64,000 nucleotides of DNA, from assembly GCA_013180625.2 (NCBI GenBank), contig SNVD02001128.1:82315-146314 (forward strand). Reading direction: 5' to 3'. This DNA comes from Boswellia sacra (lineage: Eukaryota; Streptophyta; Magnoliopsida; Sapindales; Burseraceae). The notes under the pieces are model-generated. The model had not been told where the DNA came from and made no database searches. It saw nothing but the letters and a program-made list of their open reading frames with translations. The position numbers were made by a program, and so were the translations under genes. How positions within the stretch are numbered: position 1 is the stretch's first letter; the number at the start of each line of letters is the position of its first letter. Below are positions 10,730-23,731 of this stretch, in pieces.

Positions 10730-13150
10730 ACGCTAAGCAAGTTCCATTTAATCCATCCACTACTTCCAGTACAACTACATCATCTTGAGGTAAGTATAAT
10801 GGAACTTGGTGCTCATGCTATTGTTGGTCTGGTTCTATCCAGATTAATGCAACAACTACGAATAAGAGTGGGGCAATTAAACTACTTGTAGCTTTAGTCT
10901 TTGTGTGAGTATATATTGTGAAGGTCAATCATAGTGTGGATGGGTTTGTCACTGCCCATTTTCATTGTCTTTAGAGATTTGAGATTCATTTTGTTTATAA
11001 AGTCTTTGTTATATGTGGTTACATAATATGTATTGAACATACCCTTTTGTTGTGATTTGTTCAAATAGCAGAATTGTGAAACACAATTACTATTTATTTC
11101 ACACCAACACTTTTCTCTGTTTCTCTCTGGGTTCTTTTTTATTTAAAGATAAATACTTTTATGGTGTTTTATTCCTTTTGTTCTTTCTTATTACATATAC
11201 ATGATATTCTGATAGCCTCTTCTTGGTTTTTGCCATCAATGATTTGTTGTTAAACTGGTTTTTTGTATTAATTTTCCATTGTTGTTGTGAACAGTAGAGG
11301 ATTTACCAATTTTTGCAGTTGATTTACTTTTATTTTGATTCTCAAGCTTATATATTTTGAAATATATATCTCAAAGGTTTGTTTAAAATTTATTTCATTG
11401 AAAAATGTTGAGCATTTGAATTATTGTGAATTTTTGAAAATGGTTGTACAGTGCTGGAATTTTTTATTTCCTATAGTAGGTTTGTTTTGTGAAAATTATC
11501 TAAGGTATCTAGAGTTATAATAAAGTTATAAAATTTGGCAAATTTGTTTGTCATTATGTCTGGTTTAAATCTATAAAGTCTTATAATTTGAGGAATTAAC
11601 AATGAATTATTATATATTTTTTAATCGAGAGAGGTCAGTAGACATTGTTTGACAGAATTATTGAATCTGAAAACTTGATTTGTTTAAAGGTACCTAATGA
11701 ATTTAGAATGCTATAAAATTTTACATGGAGTTAGATACATATGTCTAGAAGTATGTAAAATATTTAGATCATTTTTTTTTGAATAGATTATTTATTAAAA
11801 ATCAAATGACAAACACTGCTTTGTTTTTGTATATTGGTCAATATTGTTGATAGCTTAAGACTACTATTTTGTGGAAATTCAAAACCTTCATTTTGGCATG
11901 ATTTTCAGAGCAAATTTTACTTGTATTGATGCAATATTATATTAAAACAATCTTTCCTTTTGGTCATTATTAGCTATGCAATGAAAGTAAATTAGGCTCT
12001 ACTTGGTTGTAATTTTCTTTTTTTCTTCTTTAATTTTTTCTTCAGTCTCTGTTTGGTTAGGGAATATATATGGAAGAGGAATGAAATTTAGTTCTTGAAT
12101 CTTGCTTCCCTTTATGTCTGAGATAATCTTAATTAACCTATTGATTGATTAATTTTTTTCGTTTATTTATATTGATATTACATTTAATTGCTATTGTTAT
12201 TTTGTTTGACATGTGGGCTAAAGGTTCAATTTAGATGGAGTGGCCTCACATTATAATTGAAGATCACATTTTTGTAACTTAGTCCAGTGTTTTGTGGGTG
12301 TTGCTTCCTTTAGTAGCATGTCACATTTTTATTGACTGTAAGAGCAACATTAGACTTGTATTGTCCTATTCTTTTGACAATTTCTTTTCTTTTTGTATAT
12401 TTACATGCATACTTAGCATGAGTCATGTTTTTGGTTTCTATTAATTGGCTATAATATGGTTATTTTAAGTCACTATGGTTTTTATTAGTTGCTCCATCTT
12501 TTAAACAAGTCAAATTTTGTATTATATAATTACAAGTCTTTTGGTTCTGCCATGTGAAGTTTGTCCCAATGATTAATTCTTAGTTTGTTCTTTAATTTAG
12601 AGAAAGATACACAGTAACTCTACTTCTGTCATGTTTGTAGGGCCTTGTATCACTGGTATTGACTTTCTGAACCTTAGAGGCACCAGTTGAGCAGCTTTTG
12701 CACTAGAGTTGGCTCAGCAAGGCAAAATCTCTAGCAACTTAGGCAAGTCAAGGTGTGGCCCTCTCTCTTGTAGGTGTAATGCTATCTCATCTCAAGTTGT
12801 TGCGCTATTTCTAGTGTCTCATAACTCCCTAACCAAATCCTTTAGTCCACATCTTGAATTCTTTTAAAGATTTTGGATTTTGAAGAGATCTACTATGTTT
12901 TTGGCATGGATATTTCGTGTTAGGATTTTTTTTTGTCATGTATATTGTGTCTTATAGGATTCCATTTTACTTTTCTTTAAAGTTTGTATGAAAACTTCAT
13001 ATTAACTTAGTAGTATTTATATAATCTAATTTAATGATGCTTTATCTTACAAATGCATTGCGAATTAATATAAAAATTTAATCAAAAGTCATTTATGGCA
13101 AATTATGCAAATATCAATGCCAATTTTTTTAAAGCCAAAATAATTAAAAA
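10730..13150. other. 2.4 kb with no recognised gene
   Basis: AT-rich and full of stops on both strands. Around 12640-12850 the composition is more balanced but is interrupted by stops in every frame I followed. It may be interior sequence of the CACTA-like element that ends at 13821. Confidence 0.3.
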
Positions 13151-13821
13151 AAATTGATTGGCTAGGTAAAAAATAAGTTGCTACCAACAATTTACATTTG
13201 ACCATTAAATTTGTATAATTTGCTACCAACAATTTGTATAAAATATGAATTGTACTTGACCTTCTTCAACCAATTTTGGTTGCCAAATTACACAATCAGA
13301 GACCAAAACCTTCTTCTTTCTATGTAATATGTTATGTCCAAAGGTATGAAGTTTAGGACGTTTGATGGCCAAACTTTATGAATTGGCTACGAAAATCGGG
13401 TAGCGAAAATGTTAGCAATGAGCGACCACATGTGGTCGCCAAATAGATGTATACAATGACCCATTTCGGTTGCCAAATTGCACAATAAGCAACCAAAACC
13501 TTTGTCGTTGTGTAAAAATTGTCATCCAAAAAGGACATTCAATGACCAAAATGTCATCGATATATCTCATCAGTCGGCTATGAAAATTTGGTAGCAGAAT
13601 GTCAGCATTCAATGACCACATGTGATCGCTAAATCGTTATCTACAATGACCAACCTTCGTCCCGGATTTATAGTTGGTGATAACATATGAATTCGGTTAC
13701 CAACTATTTTTCACGATCGTTTGGCGACCAACTCAAATTTCTTTGTTGTATCATTCAGCAATCACTTTTTGGCTTTCAGTGACCAACCTCTTTGGTTGAT
13801 AAAGAGTGATTTTCTTGTAAT
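13151..13821. mobile_element. CACTA-like 3' subterminal region and terminus
   Basis: Multiple copies of a GACCAA / TTGGTC and GCTACCAAC motif in both orientations fill 13150-13800. The block ends GATTTTCTTGTAATG at 13821, close to the classic plant CACTA end TTCTTGTAGTG. The 5' end is not present in the window. This is a different family from the one ending at 10729. Confidence 0.5.
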
Positions 13822-13969
13822 GAGAAAATAGGTAAACAATTACACTATTGATAGGAAAAGTAACTTTCTTTTCTGAATTAGATTATGAGTAAATGGAGAT
13901 ACAAAAAGCATAGAGCATTGAGGTGTCATGAATTCAGAAAAGGAACACCTTTCAATGCCAACATTTTAT

Positions 13970-15336
13970 GGGATAATGTCACAAACCTCCCCTAACTTTT
14001 ATCTTTATTTCACCAATACGAACTGTTTGTATTTTTTCATAAATTTAGTCCCTTTGTTTTCGAAAAGTCATCACAGACCTCCCTTATATTAAGATCACCA
14101 TAAGATGACATCATCTTTCCATCCAAATACTCTGCAATTACTTAAATACCCTACAAAAGATTTCTAAATTAAATAATTTCAGTTAAAAATAAAATAAAAA
14201 CTTTCAAATCACCCCCAAAACAAATTCAACTACAAACAGCACCCTCAAAAAAATCCAATCACCACCACCCCAAACCCAAAATCCAAACTAATTCCCCACC
14301 ATCAACATCCAAGAAGGTAGCAACCTAGAAACAAACACCACTACCTCAAGAAATAAACTGTAAACTGCACAAGAACCCCTAAACACAACCTAGCCACCAA
14401 GCAAAGCAACACAAATCAATAGAAACTACACAATTTCACACCCCAAAGGTGTAGCAATCACCGCCACTACATCCATTCAAACCCAACGACGGAAGAAAAA
14501 ACTGACCCATTAATCAAAATAAACAAAATCATAAATAAATTAAGACCCATTTTATAAAAGAGAATGTTTGGGTTAAAGAGAGAAAGGTGGTGTGATATTT
14601 GGGTTAGAGAGAGAAAAGTGGAGGAGGAGGATGAAGAAATCTGGTTTGGATGGAGGTTTGATTCGGGTGGTTGAAGTAATGGAGAGGTGGAGAAGATTTA
14701 AGAAATCGAGCAGGAGAAATGAAATCAAAGGAGTGGAGTAGGCTAACTGGAAAAAATGGAGGGAGCCTGGATGACTGTTGAATCAAAGAAGGGATTGAAG
14801 TTGGTTGAATCGAAGAAGGGCTTGAAGTTGGTAGAGGAGAAGGCTTATTCATGGAGGAGGGAGAGTTGTTCATGGGTTGGTGAGGGAAGAGGAAGAAAGA
14901 GAGAGGCACGGCTGTGGTTCACGGTTCACAGCTGCATAATTGATGAAGATTAGCGTGAAGGATAAGAAGCTAGCTCTATTTGTTTGCTTAGCATAAAAAG
15001 AAGATCTATTATTTCAATATGTGTTTTGTTCATTCAAAACTAAAAATCTTCTTTGGTCTAGTGGTTGAGTGTAAAACAAAGGCTTTGTAGGTCCTGAGTT
15101 TCAATCACCATCCTACCAATATCAATTTTCTTTAATTTTAAAAGACTTAGAAGGTTAAAACGACAATTATAAACCTCCAAATTCAACATACTTACTAATA
15201 GTTAACGGTGGTTTTAACGGAAGAGAGGTCTGTGATGATTTTTCTAAAATATAGAAACTAAATTTATGAAAAAATATAAACGGTCAATATTGGTGAAATA
15301 AAGCCGAAAGGTAGGGGAGGTCTTTGACATTATCCC
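13970..15336. mobile_element. non-autonomous MULE with 10-bp target duplication
   Basis: The element is bounded by a perfect direct repeat, AACATTTTAT, at 13960-13969 and 15337-15346, a length typical of Mutator-like elements. The ends are long inverted repeats: GGGATAATGTCACAAACCTC at 13970 against GGGATAATGTCAAAGACCTC read inward from 15336. Similarity continues for well over 100 bp, including a shared TTTTTTCATAAATTTAGT. The interior has C-rich then GA-rich tracts (14200-14950) and no transposase; its open frames are low-complexity. Mobility would need a MULE transposase from elsewhere. Confidence 0.88.
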
Positions 15337-15346
15337 AACATTTTAT

Positions 15347-18174
15347 GGTTCAAGTATGAATACAACGATTGGACCTCTGCCGGAACTTAGTGCACAAGAC
15401 AAAGCAATTTATATAAGGAGTTCATAATGCTCGTTGTAGCAAGCAACTTGAATTACAAAACTTGCTAAGTCGAATAAAAAATGTCCATTGAATGTAATCA
15501 TCAGACCAAAGTCTCTCTTAATTAGCCTATTCGTTTCTGGACTGAGCTATGTAACTTCTTATCACTATAGATATTTAAAGGCATAAATTGCCTGCTATCA
15601 AGCAAAATATGTAGTTCTTACTTTTCTTGCATCTCAACTAAAATAAATTACAACAAAGTGCAAGAGACTTCACAACAAAAGAACTTTGATTCTTTGATCA
15701 AAATATTCTAAGAAGCGGAATCAATCTAAGACCCCTAATTAGAAATCAAAACAAGTATCTTTCATAAAATTCATAACCCGTAAAATACAAACAAATCAGC
15801 CAATATAAAAACATATCGAAGAAATAAAAATTAAATAAGTTATACTAGCCATTAAAATGAAAATCATTAAGAAATATCCAAACAATAAAAATTAAATATA
15901 AGTAGTACTAGCCATATTAAGGAACATCTGGCGCATAAAGAACAGATGCGAATTATTTGGTGGGTATGGATATTTAAAAGATGAGTTTATTTAGGAAAAC
16001 AACATTTCATATAACTTATATTAATAAGGTCGCATTTGGCATAGGATAGATATATAAATTAAAAATTAACCTTTATTTAGGAGAGATGTTTATTAAGTAA
16101 AAGTTTATTTGTTTTGAGCTTTGAAGTCTAAATCTGAATAGAATTAACAAGTTAAAAAATTTTAGTCTGTTTGTTTTGAGCTTTAATTACTTATTTTTAA
16201 ATATATATATATATATATATATATGAATAAAAAAAACATTTTTTTAATCTAAAACATATGAATATAACAAAATACCTAAAGTGTACTTTATGTAAAATCA
16301 ATTATATTATTATTTTTTCAATCTCTCTTGACCAAGCAGCCGTCAACATCCATGCCCTCTCCCTCAGTAAAACCTATTTCTCAAAATCGGGCTATTTCGT
16401 TCACTTCCGGCACTGACAATAGTTCTCCGATGGCTAAGCTCTCCATTGCGTGTGCGTATGCGTGTGTTTTTTTTGGGGGGGGGGTGGGGGGATGGGGGAA
16501 GGGGAAGGAAGGGGCGCAGGGGGGTGCGCGCAGTGTTGTGTGTGCGCGCGTCAGACAGAATGTGTGAGGGAGATCACAGAACAAAAAGAAAGGAAGAGAG
16601 AGAGAGTGAGAGAGAGTTAATTTTGGCGGGAGCGAGCGGAAACGACATGGATTGAAGATTTGTTTGTTTGTTTCTTTTCCTTATTCCTTATATGCGGAGG
16701 AAAAGCCGAAGAAAGAAAAGTGAAGAAAGAATCCCACTCATTATCAAGGCCCAAATATATTAAAGCCCAATTAATGAACCAACGTCGGGAGCCACGAGAT
16801 TAGACTTTGGCACGCCTGCCATCTGACTTGAATGATGAGCCGAACAACATAGACTTAAAAATTAAATTATTATGAAATAGAAGGAAAAAAATATTTTGAG
16901 TTTTAGCAAACCATTTTGATTTTCTAATTAACTTTTATAAGTTTAACATCGAATCGAATAACAAATATATTTATAGTTTTTTGTTTGAAATAAAGATTTA
17001 AGACTCAACAACAAGTTTATTATTTTTTTGAATTAAATTTTTTATTTAATTTATTAAATATTTAATTTTTAAAAGATTATAACTATTTAAATAAAAAATA
17101 TTTTTTATTTAATTTCAGTAAATATTTATTTATTAAAGGTTTGTATGAAATATAATATTAATTATTTAAACAAAAAAGAATTTTGGTTTAATTTTATTAG
17201 CTATTTAATTTTTAAAAGATTGTAATAATATTTTATATTTCAAAAAGGGTAAAAAAGTCATATTAAAGATAAAATATTTTCTTACCATTTTTTTAAGTGG
17301 TATTTAAAAGAGCAAACAAATATTCGATTAAATGATATAAATTAAATCTTAAAAAGTGTTTAGATCTAAAAAGTGTTACGTGATTGAAACAAACATCACA
17401 TAAGTAATTGTATTCATAAAAACAAATGGATGCAAATAGCTCTATCATTTATAGTTTTAAAGATAACAATTCCTTTCAAGTGTTGAAAATTTTTTAAGCT
17501 TTTGAAGTTTGATATTATTCTAAAGTTTTAATTACTAACTTTATTATTTTTTATTGGAGTCCATGAAATGAAAATTGGGTTGTAAACTTGGAAGGCTAAT
17601 CTATTCATTTATTGTGTGTTCCATGTGTATATCAATCACGCCAGTAAATTGATAAAAAAAATGTATTTAATAAAAAATATATATAACAATTTTTTTCTCT
17701 TTTTCCTTCTAAATATCATTATCATTACCATTATCAGTTCAAAAACGAGCCATGCTTGTATAGACAGAAAAATTTGAGGTTGGCTGCGGATTATTTCGTC
17801 GATTATTTGACTCCGGAGAGCCCCATCTCTCCGTCTTCGAGTGATTATCATATATAATGAATCGTTGTGTTGTTGGGAGCAGAATGAAGGTGTTAATTGA
17901 AAAAGAGGTTGTTAATGTGATGGGTTTGTCGGAGCTATGACAACTGGGGTTCTGTCATTTTAATTTATTTTTGGAAATGTTTATGATGATTTTTTTATTT
18001 ATTTAACTTTTCTCAGTTGTTGTTTGAATATTGGTACTGGTGGCTTCTGCTTGTTACATGTCTTTTTCTTCGGTGGCTATATATTTGACGTTTATTTATT
18101 TATTTATTAATTATTATGTTAATTTTTTTAGAGAAAAGGAAAAAAAAAGGAGAAAGTTTTTCTGCTTCACGTGC
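15347..18174. other. intergenic, AT-rich, with one GC-rich island
   Basis: There is an (AT)n run at about 16199-16224. A compact island at 16320-16660 holds an open frame (16328-16567), a G-rich run at 16469-16530 and TTTTGGCGGGAG near 16620, which resembles an E2F site. At 17768-17857 a short open stretch (LAADYFVDYLTPESP) ends in a stop, followed by a 27-codon frame to 17939. None is assignable to a gene. Confidence 0.3.
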
Positions 18175-18180
18175 CACTAG

Positions 18181-18695
18181 TAAGGGTGGAAATTCGTGTC
18201 ATACGTGTCGATCAATTTAATTATTCGTATCAAGACATGAAACACAGATCCGATACGGTTATTAAACGTGTTATTCACATGTTGTAATCGTGTCATATTT
18301 AATTCATATAATTTACTTAATTGTTTAACCTAATTATGTATAATATATTATATTCTATATATTTATATCAATTAAAATTATTTTTAGAATATAAACCATT
18401 ATTAGTATAAAATATTATTAAAATCATCATAATTTATTATTTTGTAAATTAATTTATTTTATAATATAAAAATTTCAATTTTATAATATATATTTTATAA
18501 GTAGGTAACAATTTATATCATTAAATGAGCTTATATATTAAGTATAGACAAAATATGTTTAACTATTTGTGTCATTATACGGGTTGACATATTGAACACT
18601 CTCAACAGAAATTCGATCTATTTATTAATCATATATCGTATTCGTATTATCCTCATATCATGTTCGCATGTCGTGTCTCAAATTCTCACCTTTAA
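18181..18695. mobile_element. hAT-like non-autonomous element, copy 1
   Basis: The 515-bp unit starts TAAGGGTGGAAATTCGTG and ends AATTCTCACCTTTAA. Its ends are imperfect inverted repeats, and the 6-bp CACTAG occurs on both sides (18175-18180, 18696-18701). The interior alternates ACACGA / TCGTGT motifs near the ends and is very AT-rich in the middle. A second copy lies at 44142-44629. It contains no coding sequence. Confidence 0.75.
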
Positions 18696-18701
18696 CACTA
18701 G

Positions 18702-21700
18702 AATGCGCATTTCTTTAGGTCTATCGTAAAATCAAGTGAATTTCTAAGCGATGGTAGGAATCCGGCTATTTAATTAATAATTAGTTTGGGCGGAACAGTA
18801 TATGGAGCTTTGTAAATTCCCTGATCATTTTTCGAGGCTTTCTCAGAGTATCTTATTAGATTTAGGCTTGTTTGGGCTTAATCTAAGCCCATGGCATTTA
18901 AAAATTTAGGATGGAGATCAATATCAAAAGTATCGAATAAACTAGTAGAAGTATCAAATAAACGAGTATAGTAGCAGTAGCAGCTGCAATCATCTTGCTC
19001 TTGCAGAATGAACTGATTGAATTATATATGCATGTGAAAGAGTATAGATAATCAAAGTGGAGACTCAGAATAAGATCATGAATTGTTCCGATCCTAAAAC
19101 CTACTATGCATAATTTTTTCAAACACCTTTGTCAAAAGGGTGTTTAGAGAAGTTTGAGAAGGTCTCTGAAACTAATTAATAGTTGTCTAACTATGACTTT
19201 ACCAACAAAACTGTTCCAGGATCTGATACATAACTGGCCATGCGGGGAATGAAAAACTATTAAGTGTTAGAAAACTGAGAAAATGTCGCAGGAATTTCTT
19301 GAAAAAGGGGACGCTTTTCTATTCTCTCTATTATATCGAGGCTAGCTAGCCATTGACTTTAATGTTCATTAATTGTGACTTGTGAATTAAGTACGAGTCA
19401 GGATGCAATGCAAGTGCAAGTGCAAGCGCAAGTGCAAAAGCAGCTCAAATTTCACCCACTAAATGATTATATGATTGGAGAAAGTTAGAGGTCAAACTAA
19501 TTACATCCAGAAATTGAAATTGCCCAAGCGCATCACACCTGCCAAAAACATTTTGGCTAAGCGGGTTTTTTCACCGCCGCGCCCTTTGTCTTTCTCGCCT
19601 GTCAATACTGGGATAGGATGGCTTGACATATATAATTGATTATTATTTTAGCTTGTCAAATGTGCAACCATGCTCATTGAAAAGCTTTTTTTAGAAGTAT
19701 TAACCTATTGTGAGATGCAAACGTACCTCAAGCAATAGGGAGATTCTCATGATATGTACCTAGCAATAATCCCTATCCTTTTCTTTATGTATAATTTCTA
19801 TCTTTCTGTAGATTTAAGTTCATGGGCCCAGATTATTACAAGTCAACCGCAGCCCCCAACACGCGTGCGTTAATAAGATCACATTTCTGTTGTCTTTATC
19901 TCTCACTCGGTCCCAAAATTATTGTTGGAATGTGTAGTGTGAGAGAAGTTCAGTGATGCTTTATCTATACCAAGTCACATGAAGAGTCTTTGCATTTACA
20001 TCCACAAATAGTTAAGTGACAGTGGCATCTTTACCTATTATTAAGCTTTTCACTCAATATAGAAAAATTCTATCCTTTCTGCATCAACTCTCTTCTATCT
20101 TCAATAATTGATGCTACTCTTGAGCCACCTATCTACTTGTTCAGAGTCAGTCTATTCTCAGCTTTAAGCTCTGAGAATCTCCCCTAGCCGTTGATATAAC
20201 TTCTCCTAAAAACTTGATTAGTTTTATTTATTTCTATCCATTTATCCTAGTTAATGCGAATACTATGATATAGATAGTTAAAACCTTATATATTATCATG
20301 AAATGGACTAACCCAGTTGGATTTATTAAACATCGATCTCCACATCCGAGCAGTTAAAAGTAAGTCTGGTGGCGGTAGAGTCAAATTTAGCTGCATTATG
20401 TATAGAGACATCTAGTGAATGCATGTAGTGAATGGATTTGTTTATTGGTAAATTAATTAATTAATCTCTACCTTTTGTGAGTTTTGAAGATCAAGCAAGA
20501 ACATAGGAAATAACAAAGTTAAAAAGTATACATGCATCCATGATCACCTTCTTTTCAAACATAATGTTGAACTGTTACAAAATTTTCTAACATGCTTCAG
20601 TGCCGCCCTGCTTTGCAAACCTAACAATTCCACTTCTAGTTGTTTAGTTTAGGCTTATAATATATTTTGTCCAGTCAATCACGTTTCTATAAAAGTAAAA
20701 TCTAGAAACACAGGAAAATGGAAGGAATCATTCCCCATAAGAAAACTCAATTTCAAACTATCTTTCCTCCTCTTCTTTAGGCTTTTGTATACCATTTTTT
20801 TTCATACATCAACTTCAAGCCATGGCAATAATTTGTTTCAACAGTTCTCCTAACTTATAACCCTTTAGGTTCCACATCCTAATTCAGGACTATTTTATAA
20901 ATTTAAAACAAATAAATATATACGTGTGTGTGATATGAATTCTTCTTGAAAGCTTGGTTGCTTCCAACTATATATTTCTTTGACAGAATTAATCAAGTAG
21001 TTCTAATTAATGGTTGTACATATATATATATGTAATGATTCATCAACAACGTTGTTAGACAGATTTAATAAATAGCTCTAAAAAGTATCAGCTGAAGAAT
21101 AAAATATTCTTCACTCTCTGAAAGTGAGTATTAAGCTAGAAAACTAATCATTCACAAGCATTTTATTTATATCTTTTCGAAAATCAAAAATACATAAAAT
21201 TGTTGTCTAACAACTACTTGAAAAGCTCCCCTTTGGACATTCACACCAGGCAAGCTCATTTTTGTTATTTATTGTTTTTAATTTATACATCATTAATTAA
21301 ACTGTAAAGTTTCCAGATGTAATTAGAACTGTTGAATTTAACTAATTAATTACAATAAAATGATTTTTGGAAGATAAACGAGGTCAAAGAAAACCATCAT
21401 ATATCTTCATTCCACACTTCAAATCAATAAAATAACATGAATGAACAGTAGGTGGTGGGACTGGGATAGATGGATATAAAGGAAGAGGACCCACCTTTTT
21501 TTATTATTTAATTAAGTGAAAATTATTAATAATTGGCTTGTGATTTGTTAGTTTTGGATTGACGAAGAAGAAAGAGAATGAATACTTTGAATGTTCCAAT
21601 TCCTAGTACCATGTACTAAACTGTAATGTGAGTGTTGACAGTAGATAGGAGGACCCATTAGTGGGTCCCCTTTAGCCTTGCCAACAATGCAGCCTATGAA

Positions 21701-21757
21701 AATGCACATGACATGAGCTTGAGATAGACCCACCTCTGAAAATTCCAATCCAATTTG
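18702..21757. promoter_or_regulatory. upstream intergenic region of the MYB gene
   Basis: No exon or transposon was recognised in these 3 kb, which makes this the quietest part of the window. A GTGCAA hexamer is repeated several times at about 19405-19437. Near the gene, GGACCCAC occurs at 21487-21494 and again on the other strand at 21661-21668, inside an 18-bp perfect hairpin, GGACCCATTAGTGGGTCC (21651-21668). GGNCCCAC is the known core for class I TCP factors, so TCP control is a reasonable inference but is untested. Confidence 0.4.
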
Positions 21758-21765
21758 TATATAAA
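21758..21765 (+). promoter_or_regulatory. TATA box of MYB gene
   Basis: TATATAAA lies about 200 bp before the chosen start codon, in a good position for a plant core promoter with transcription starting near 21790. Confidence 0.6.
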
Positions 21766-21958
21766 AGCAACAAGAAGCCGTGCTTAAAACTCCATCTTGA
21801 TTGTTTGTCTAGTTTGAAAACCTTGTATTCTGATTAATTCTGTAACTCTAGCTCTTAATTATTTGCTTATATTTTTATTGAGTGCGCCAGTAGTTTCATT
21901 TCTAATTATTTGCTTTTGTACACATATAATGAGAGTGAGTAGGCCTGCTGCTGCAAAG

Positions 21959-23105
21959 ATGGCGTTCAATAATTCTATTGAAGAAGAAAGCGAGTTGAGA
22001 AGAGGGCCATGGACTCTTGAAGAAGACACTCTTCTAACACGTTACATTTCTCGTCATGGCGAAGGACGTTGGAATATGCTAGCAAAATGTGCAGGTAGGG
22101 TAGCCATTTGAAATTAATCAATCCTGTATATATATATATTTATATATATAATTGAATAAGTTCTCCTTCATCCGCTTGATCACTACTTTGCAGGCCTGAA
22201 GAGAACTGGAAAAAGTTGCAGATTGAGATGGCTAAATTATTTAAAACCTGACATCAAACGTGGAAACCTGACTCCTCAGGAGCAGCTCTTGATCCTGGAA
22301 CTTCATTCCAAGTGGGGTAACAGGTACATCCATATATTTATTTTCTTTTTACAACATTAACCAAAAAGGTGTGTATTCAGCAGACTAATTTGTGTTTGTT
22401 AATTATATTGGCAACGTAACTTTTAGGTGGTCCAGAATTGCACAATGTCTGCCAGGCAGAACAGACAATGAAATCAAGAACTATTGGAGAACAAGGGTGC
22501 AAAAGCAAGCTCGCCAACTTAATATTGAGTCTAACAGCAAGAGATTTCTTGAAGCTGTTCGGTGCTTTTGGATGCCAAGGTTGCTGCAAAAGGTGGAGCA
22601 GAACTCTCCTCCTCCTAATTTGACAAATTCTTCTCAATTGTCATCCAACTCTACACTCCTTTCTATGTCGTCGTCATCGTCATCGTCGTCATCCCAACTG
22701 CCAAACACAATTATCTACAACTACAACAATCATCCTCATGAAAACTCAACTTCAGTGACAAGCCAAACTCATGAAACTGATTTTCCTACAGATTTTACAA
22801 AAATCATGCAGCTGCAGCAGCCTGAAATCCCTCAACGCTACCCAACAAGTGCATACGATGTCAATGCTCTCTTCACCAACCAAATTCCGAATAACACCGC
22901 TACTACTTTCTATGTAGACTGTTGTGGCTATGACACGGAAGGTTTCAATCTAGCTCCCGTGACAGACACGGGCAGTTATGACATATCCTCCCTGTCTGCA
23001 TGCCAGATGGCAGAACCTGACTGGATCTCCAATGACATGGTAGATGCTTTGTGGAACATGGATGACATATGGCAGCTTAGGGAGTCAGTAGAGACGGGAA
23101 TCTAG
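21959..23105 (+). CDS. R2R3-MYB transcription factor, subgroup 20 (MYB62/MYB116-like)
   Basis: Three exons: 21959-22094, 22194-22323 and 22427-23105, giving about 314 residues. Both introns are short (about 100 bp), have GT/AG borders and sit at the conserved R2R3-MYB positions, in the CAGL codon of R2 and before RWS in R3. R2 carries its three spaced tryptophans (W in [10 protein letters not shown], in [10 protein letters not shown] and in LRWLNYL). R3 has an aliphatic residue at its first position and ends [20 protein letters not shown]. After the repeats comes the subgroup-20 signature WMPRL, then Ser- and Asn-rich stretches and an acidic C-terminus with [11 protein letters not shown]. It should be a nuclear DNA-binding regulator; the relatives MYB62/116/2/108 act in phosphate, gibberellin and stress responses. 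I chose the start AAGATGGCG at 21959 by context and family length; in-frame ATGs at 21929 and 21863 are alternatives. No breaks are seen. Confidence 0.93.
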
Positions 23106-23699
23106 ATAGGGTAGCTAGCGTCGTTTTTATGGGATGGTCCACCCACATATATATCACATGACTAATCAGACCCACATTGTATTTCTATACTTATAACTCC
23201 AAGCATTATAATTTATAATCGATCTATAAAGCTGTTTTTAATTGTCTTTTGTCTAAGGGCAAGGTTGCTGAGGCTGTGTTGTATACATATAATCAATGAT
23301 CTGTGATGAATTTCATTTTATGATCAATACTAAACTGTACGTGCTGATCAGTGTTTTTAATTTCTGTGCCGAAGTTGATTTATAGTTCAAAAGTATCTTT
23401 TGTTACATTGATGAAGACTATGTATCTTTTGTTTTTACTTGGTTGCTATCAGCGCATTTTTGTGAAGAAATTGAAATCAATGGCATCTTGACCTTTCCAA
23501 ATTCTAACTACTCGACTGGTGTTGTCAATTCGAGAAATTAACTTACAACTTAATAGAATTGGAAGTGGAGTCACATCAAGTCATGGGAGTTGCGACGCTC
23601 ATACATGCTAGTTAAGACTTGGAAAAGAGAACTGGAGGAGTGGGGCAATTGTATATATGTTGTTATATATGCCAAGGCTGAGGTAGATAGAACAAGAAG

Positions 23700-23731
<32 letters not shown>

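Noticed and set aside
14604..14953. Pro/Ser-rich 101-codon protein in the MULE
   Set aside because: Low-complexity GA/CT tract; the opposite strand is open too. It is more likely leader-type sequence.
16381..16655. Proline-rich or glycine-rich proteins at the G-run
   Set aside because: Three overlapping frames are open only because of the GGGG/CCCC run.
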